Below, one piece after another: positions 59,310-64,000 of a stretch of DNA of 64,000 nt. The DNA comes from Lumbricus terrestris. Taxonomy: Eukaryota > Annelida > Clitellata > Crassiclitellata > Lumbricidae. Under the pieces are notes generated by a model. It searched no databases. It worked only from the letters and a program-made list of their open reading frames with translations, and had not been told where the DNA came from. The translations under genes and the position numbers were made by a program. Location of the stretch: contig OX457037.1 in NCBI GenBank assembly GCA_949752735.1, positions 18,427,539 through 18,491,538 of the forward strand, read 5' to 3'. The first letter of the stretch is position 1; each line of letters starts with the position of its first letter.

Positions 59310-59835
59310 TGTTCGCAGTGAGCTATATTTAACTTGTACACACTATAGGCCTACACTGTGAGCTAGTTAACTTGTACACACTATAGGCCTACACTGTGAG
59401 CTAGTTAACTTGTACGTACTATAGGCCTACACTGTGAGCTAGTTAACTTGTACGTACTATAGGGCCACGCTGTGAGCTAGTTAACTTGTACGTACTATAC
59501 GACCACGCTGTGAGCTAGTTAACTTGTACGCACTATAGGGCTATGCTGTGAGCTATTTAACTTGTATGCCGTGAGCTAGTTAACTTGTAGGCAGTGAACT
59601 AGTTAACTTGTATACGCTGTGAGCTAGTTTACTTGTACGCAGTGGGATATATAGATAGCTTTTACTCAGTGAATTAGTTTACTTGTACGCAGTGAACTAG
59701 TTAACTTGCACGCAATGGGTTAGTTAACTTGCACGCAATGGGTTAGTTAACTTGTATGCAATGGGTTAGTTAACTTGTATGCAATGGGTTAGTTAACTTG
59801 TATGCAATGGGTTAGTTAACTTGTAGGCCTTCGCA
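59310..59835. repeat. complex minisatellite built on GTGAGCTAGTTAACTTGTA
   Basis: The left part has units of about 38 bases with ACTATAGGCCTACACT spacers. The right part has shorter units of about 26 bases of the type TGCAATGGGTTAGTTAACTT. GTTAAC is kept in nearly all units. Confidence 0.95.
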
Positions 59836-59839
59836 GTAA

Positions 59840-60340
59840 GTTCGCTATAGACCTATGTGTCGCTCACATAATGATAAAGGTATAGGCCTAGTGAAGACAA
59901 TCTCCATTCAGTTTCTTGGTAATGGTTGTTTGACACGTAGGCTTTAGATAGGCATCTCAATTCCTCTTGATTATTGGAAGTCTTGCACATAATCAAGAGC
60001 CTTATTATCCTGCCGTGATGTGTGGTCCCACTTCATCAATGATAAGAGCACACACTCATTATTGCGCCTACTCAACATGCATAACATGACTGGAATCGGC
60101 AAATATTTTTCAGCTGTTGTAAGCTCATTTTGGTCTGATTAGACATAGCCAGAGCCGCTAGATGACTAGACTACTTTGACATGGTCAAACGGCAGATGAT
60201 GCTGATTGCCCTGACAAATGTGAACACACATGATTAACTATTATAGATGTATAGGCCTATAAATTATGATCCACCAATGCACTTGATTATAATTAGTACA
60301 CAACTCTATATATAAAATGATGAGCAAGCCACAGGAAGCA
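59840..60340. other. no gene seen
   Basis: AT-rich sequence without recognised features. Confidence 0.4.
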
Positions 60341-60343
60341 TTA

Positions 60344-60748
60344 TTAGGGTAGGCCCACGATGAATATAGATCTAAATGGGTAACAATTATTTATCGAGTA
60401 AACATTCTCTAACCGGATTCTCATTTTGCACTTTGACAACTTTGACATGTAAAATGCAGCCTTGAACATGTCTCTAGAATCATCGGAAAAAAACTCTGAA
60501 TAAACGCGTGGCTCTAATGAGGGCGGCGACAAGCCTAATTGGTGCATGTCGGTTGGTAATTGTCTTTGTAAATAGGAATTTATCTGGGTCCTCCCAAGGG
60601 AAAGGCTAGACAGGGACAAGGCCAATGTAGGTCTATAATTGGGTTTCGAAAAACACACTAATGAGTTAGAAAATTCCTGTTTTTTCTTCGGAGATACCAG
60701 TTTGTGAGGGCATGAACATTTAACAAGCTTGCTACTGCACGAATTCAC
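60344..60748 (-). CDS. unrecognised ORF, 134 codons
   Basis: The ORF has mixed composition, with NSCSSKLVKCSCPHKLVSPK at the start and LPTDMHQLGLSPPSLEPRVY in the middle. It shows no repeat character, and I see no domain, signal peptide or membrane span. It could be a host exon or chance. No neighbouring exon or regulatory element supports it. Confidence 0.2.
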   Translation of the reverse strand: MNSCSSKLVKCSCPHKLVSPKKKQEFSNSLVCFSKPNYRPTLALSLSSLSLGRTQINSYLQRQLPTDMHQLGLSPPSLEPRVYSEFFSDDSRDMFKAAFYMSKLSKCKMRIRLENVYSINNCYPFRSIFIVGLP

Positions 60749-60749
60749 G

Positions 60750-61126
60750 TAATTATGAAGCCATATATACTATATAGCTCTGCTGCAATCTCCTCGTAAA
60801 TGAACTGGGTCCCAAATGCACTGGGAGAATTAAGCGAATCATATGCTCCAACATGCAGAGCAGAAAACTAATAGACTCTAATTATAGAGATGGTCGTTAT
60901 ATAATTTGTAGCCTATAGTATATATTCAGCGCTGCTTTCTCATTGAAGAGGATGTCATTTGTAGGAGGGTCGCTTGTTAACGTATACGTCATTTCATCTG
61001 CGAAAGAAATGTATTTGCAGGCGACGTCTATCGTCCGCTGTTGGTCATCATTGCCCCTATATATATATACTGTAACTGAGCAATTGAATGCCAAGGCTTT
61101 TCCAACGGATTCTCTAAATACACGTA

Positions 61127-61158
<32 letters not shown>

Positions 61159-61175
61159 CGCTACATACGTATGCA
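60750..61175. other. no gene; short TA arrays
   Basis: TA-rich tracts lie at about 61058-61070 and 61128-61160. Confidence 0.5.
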
Positions 61176-61179
61176 AATA

Positions 61180-61400
61180 TACAGGGTGGGCCACAAACAT
61201 TATGCCGTGAGGTTTTTGCTAACATTTCGGTCAAAAATACAGCTTGTTTTTAACAATTTTCAGAGGTTCGAAGGCAATTCATCTTGCGGCAAAATAGCCA
61301 ATTTTCAACAAAAAAACACATTTCAAACAGAACAAAAGTTGTATCACTCTTAATGTGTCCACCCACTATTTTTTTACCGTAGAAAATCATAACGCGACAA
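61180..61400. mobile_element. possible mariner-like left end
   Basis: ACAGGGTGGGCCACAAACAT after TAT resembles a mariner/Tc1 terminus. The following 200 bases have no transposase frame and no matching right end was found. Confidence 0.4.
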
Positions 61401-61514
61401 AAAAGTAACAAAAAGGCGATCGCAGCAACTGCGTAACGATGGCATTTGAGCCATAAGACAACCTAAGACAACCATTATGAATCCAAACAACTCTGCTGTA
61501 CATAGACAAAGTCG

Positions 61515-61745
61515 TTTAGTGAAGATTGCGATGGTTTGGACATGTAGAGAGAACGCCAGTTGAATTCCAAACGATGCTCAGCACACAAGAACCTTAAAAC
61601 GAAATGGAGACAGACAAGGACTATTATACGTTGGCTAATTAATATAAATGAGGATACTGTCACACACATAGAGCATCACATAGAGCATCACTACGGGGAA
61701 GCAATGAACTTGAAGAGCAATTACTTGAGCTAATCTCGAAAGGTA
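61515..61745 (+). pseudogene. LINE ORF2 C-terminal remnant
   Basis: RLRWFGHVERTPVEFQTM on the plus strand corresponds to the R..W.GHV.RM segment of endonuclease-reverse transcriptase tails. It decays quickly downstream. Confidence 0.5.
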
Positions 61746-61914
61746 GACCCGTGTATAACTGTATATGTATAATACCAACTTCTACAATGTATGTAATAAT
61801 TATTGTAATATGTATGTATGCATTTCTGTCTGTCATTGAATACTATGTGAAAGCAGACAATACGACAATTTGTTTGATGGACTGCGTGTGTTTTACGGTT
61901 TCTTGTAGCGGATA

Positions 61915-62060
61915 TTCTACGTCTGTCTGTCTGTTTGTCTGTCTGTCTCTCAGATATTAAACATAAATATATACAATGTATTTATATATATATATATATA
62001 TCGCTCTCTCTCACACACACACTCACTCTCACTCTCTCTCACTCTCTCACATTCTCTCAC
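61915..62060. repeat. CTGT, TA and CACTCT microsatellites
   Basis: CTGT repeats at 61920-61946, TA at 61981-62001, and CACTCTCTCT-type repeats at 62003-62058. Confidence 0.9.
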
Positions 62061-62094
62061 TCGCCGTCCCAATTTCCACGGACAATGTACGCTC

Positions 62095-62222
62095 ACTTCC
62101 CTCATTAAATGTTTGGCTGAGTTGACTGGGGTCACAAGGTTAAGACCTCGACACAAATTGACAGGGATTTCAACCCCGACACTCCGCAAGAGTTCAACAC
62201 GTCAACCACTGAACTGGTGCGC
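62095..62222 (-). mobile_element. probable tRNA-derived SINE head
   Basis: The reverse complement reads CACCAGTTCAGTGGTTGACG (A-box-like) and GGGGTTGAAATCCCTGTC (B-box-like), spaced about 40 bases. The body merges with the microsatellite on its left. Confidence 0.5.
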
Positions 62223-62224
62223 AC

Positions 62225-62770
62225 TACTCAAACTGTGTACACTATGTGGGAATTTGGGCCTGCAATGTATAGGTATAGGCTAACTTAGGTGAGTACCGGT
62301 AGGCCTATCTCTGAAGGATTTATATAGCACTCGTTCAGAACTTTGCAAATCGATATACGCGAAACATAGCAATGCACATAAATGTAAAGATAGGCGTAAA
62401 CAAAAATCCTGTACAAAGATCATACATAACGCATTTGTTTTTATTTTGTCTTTATAATAATATATGATGAACCGTTTTGTTAAGGCAAATACGAATTAAG
62501 CAGTGTAAGCACGGCCTTGAAAGCAAGCATTGAACTTACCTACGGTATGTCCGTGAATAAAAATCATACGCTTGGCTGAGGCCGGGAAGAACTCCACATC
62601 GTTCTGCTTGATTAACAAACGAGCCATCCGTATAATCGGAGGCGTTGCCAGACATTTTTGGTGACCAGAGCATTGCCCTGGCAGTCACGCGAGTAACTAG
62701 TAGAGGATCCATTTATGCCCCCATTAATTACTCGGCACTGACGGCAGGGAATAAACTTGACAGTTTGTAG
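62225..62770. other. no gene; LINE-tail fragment
   Basis: GGATTTATATAGCACTCGTTC near 62317 is a minus-strand LINE-tail fragment. Nothing else is recognised. Confidence 0.4.
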
Positions 62771-62785
62771 CAGGACATGCAGCAA

Positions 62786-63063
62786 CATGGGCGGAGTTTG
62801 GCTTAAGTTCTTGCAGGGGCTGGGTGTCGGGCGCGGAGACTAAGTCTTGGTCTAAACCCAAAAGAGCGGCGCCGACAATATTTTCATTGACCAAATTTCC
62901 TTTTTTTATTTTTTAGTCCTTCGGTTCAAGATCACACAAAAATGCCATTTTCCGGGCCAAAAAGGCTGATCTCACAAAAATATACAATTTTCCCCGCCCC
63001 AGAAATTCTTTCTGTTCCTTCTTGGTGGGTTTAACCCCTAGCTTCTGATAAACTCCGCCCATG
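62786..63063. mobile_element. hAT-like MITE, CATGGGCGGAG family, copy 2
   Basis: An exact duplication TGCAGCAA (62778-62785 and 63064-63071) flanks inverted ends CATGGGCGGAGTTTGGC and CATGGGCGGAGTTTATC. It is the same family as 56904-57060, with a longer interior. Confidence 0.92.
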
Positions 63064-63400
63064 TGCAGCAACCATCAGGACAAAAGCTTTTTACCAGAGC
63101 ATTTGTCCTGTGATACCATGATGTAGTACCGCCACTGCGTAGCGTATAACGCCTAAAAAGTAATTGGGCTACCGATCAGGACCGTGTGTGCGTGACTCTA
63201 AGATCAGGCGATGGTTGTAAAAGTCCGAGGTTAGTGTAATGAATGGAGAGTTTAGCCATGACTTGTGTTTCATTGCTCAAATACACCTATAAAAACCATA
63301 AAACCTGGATTTTATTGGCATGCATGACAGTCTTGCATGCTACATAGACTACATGCATATCTACAAATATCATAAAATAAAGCAATACGCATAATATACA

Positions 63401-63595
63401 CAAGGCCGTAGCCAGGATTTGATTTCGGGGGGTGTTTCTTCAGTTTTCCATCCGAAAAAACATTTCGGGGGGTGTTTTCATGGTTTTATTTCATGGTTTT
63501 TACGTCATGTGCTAGTAAATGCATTCTATTATTATTTTATTTTTTCCATTTCCGGGGTGTTCAAACACCCAAAACACCCCCTAGCTACGGCCTTG
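63401..63595. mobile_element. hAT-like MITE, CAAGGCCGTAGC family, copy 2
   Basis: An exact duplication AATATACA (63393-63400 and 63596-63603) flanks ends CAAGGCCGTAGCCAGG and CAAGGCCGTAGCTAGG. The interior has two TTTCGGGGGGTGTTT blocks and CAAACACCC. It is a relative of 24143-24392. Confidence 0.92.
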
Positions 63596-63603
63596 AATAT
63601 ACA

Positions 63604-64000
63604 TGTATATCTATATACTTGCCACGTTATCAGGGGCTATAGGGGGCGCCCACACCAAAATCAGTATTACGTCGGAAATCCGAGAAACTTATATAGTCTA
63701 TAGAAATGGTATGTTTGTGTTTCTTGGTTTTTGTACAGAATTTAATCTAAAAGTGTATTTACAAAATTCTTTTCTTTTATTTCGTTAAAAAAGACAAGCC
63801 TTGAAGTTATCTTGATGCTCTTGATAGACCTTTGCATATTATATTATGTCATTTAAGTTAGTTAATTTCAAAAACAATTTAATCGTAGGCCTATCAATTT
63901 TTGCCTTGTATCTCGAGTTAGAATTGAAGCCTAAGACAAGACTTTGAAATGATGTATGAAACTCAAGATGTTGCAAAATCACCCAAATACTGCTTTTGGT
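63604..64000. other. no gene seen to window end
   Basis: AT-rich sequence; ORFs at 63603-63788 have no recognised similarity. Confidence 0.4.

Overview
The window is gene-poor, repeat-dense animal nuclear DNA. It is AT-rich and holds long runs of microsatellites and minisatellites, fragments of non-LTR retrotransposons (LINEs), several tRNA-derived SINE families, and many short DNA transposons. The repeat families and the cholesterol-25-hydroxylase-like gene suggest a marine invertebrate, possibly a deuterostome such as an echinoderm or hemichordate. That assignment is an inference from style; no marker gene fixes it.

Only one convincing host gene is present: an intact single-exon ORF at 22401-23312 (+). 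It encodes a 303-residue membrane di-iron hydroxylase of the cholesterol 25-hydroxylase (CH25H) type with all three histidine boxes. It stands out from its surroundings by its high GC content. Large GAT/AAT arrays lie directly 5' of it and a small hAT-type MITE lies about 0.8 kb 3' of it. A few unrecognised ORFs (12067-12474, 21216-21467 and 60344-60748, all on the minus strand) are listed with low confidence.

Layout. 1-5 kb: a piggyBac remnant, a SINE and a 1.1-kb hAT-like element. 5-10 kb: CAT-type microsatellites and a 17-bp minisatellite. 10-16 kb: a LINE 3' end, two small MITEs and two minisatellites. 17-20 kb: AATAC and GAT arrays, and a SINE with a MITE in its tail. 21-25 kb: the CH25H-like gene. 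27-33 kb: GA array, a foldback element nested in an inverted repeat, LINE 3' ends and a 540-bp duplicated unit. 33-40 kb: a cluster of LINE and SINE 3' ends. 40-43 kb: TATG arrays interrupted by a hAT-like element carrying a broken OTU-protease ORF. 43-49 kb: SINEs and LINE 3' ends. 49-52 kb: a hAT pseudogene, then a hAT copy nested in a long foldback element. 54-57 kb: two foldback elements sharing one minisatellite core, then MITEs. 58-64 kb: GA array, a complex minisatellite, and more MITEs.

The most useful result is the set of DNA transposon copies bounded to the base by target-site duplications, mostly 8 bp with CA...TG ends (hAT-like). Three foldback elements have different termini but the same internal tandem repeat. 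I also see strong over-representation of the palindrome TAGGCCTA. I did not find a CRISPR array, an rRNA gene, a credible functional tRNA gene, or a clearly new multi-gene system. All counts and alignments were made by eye.
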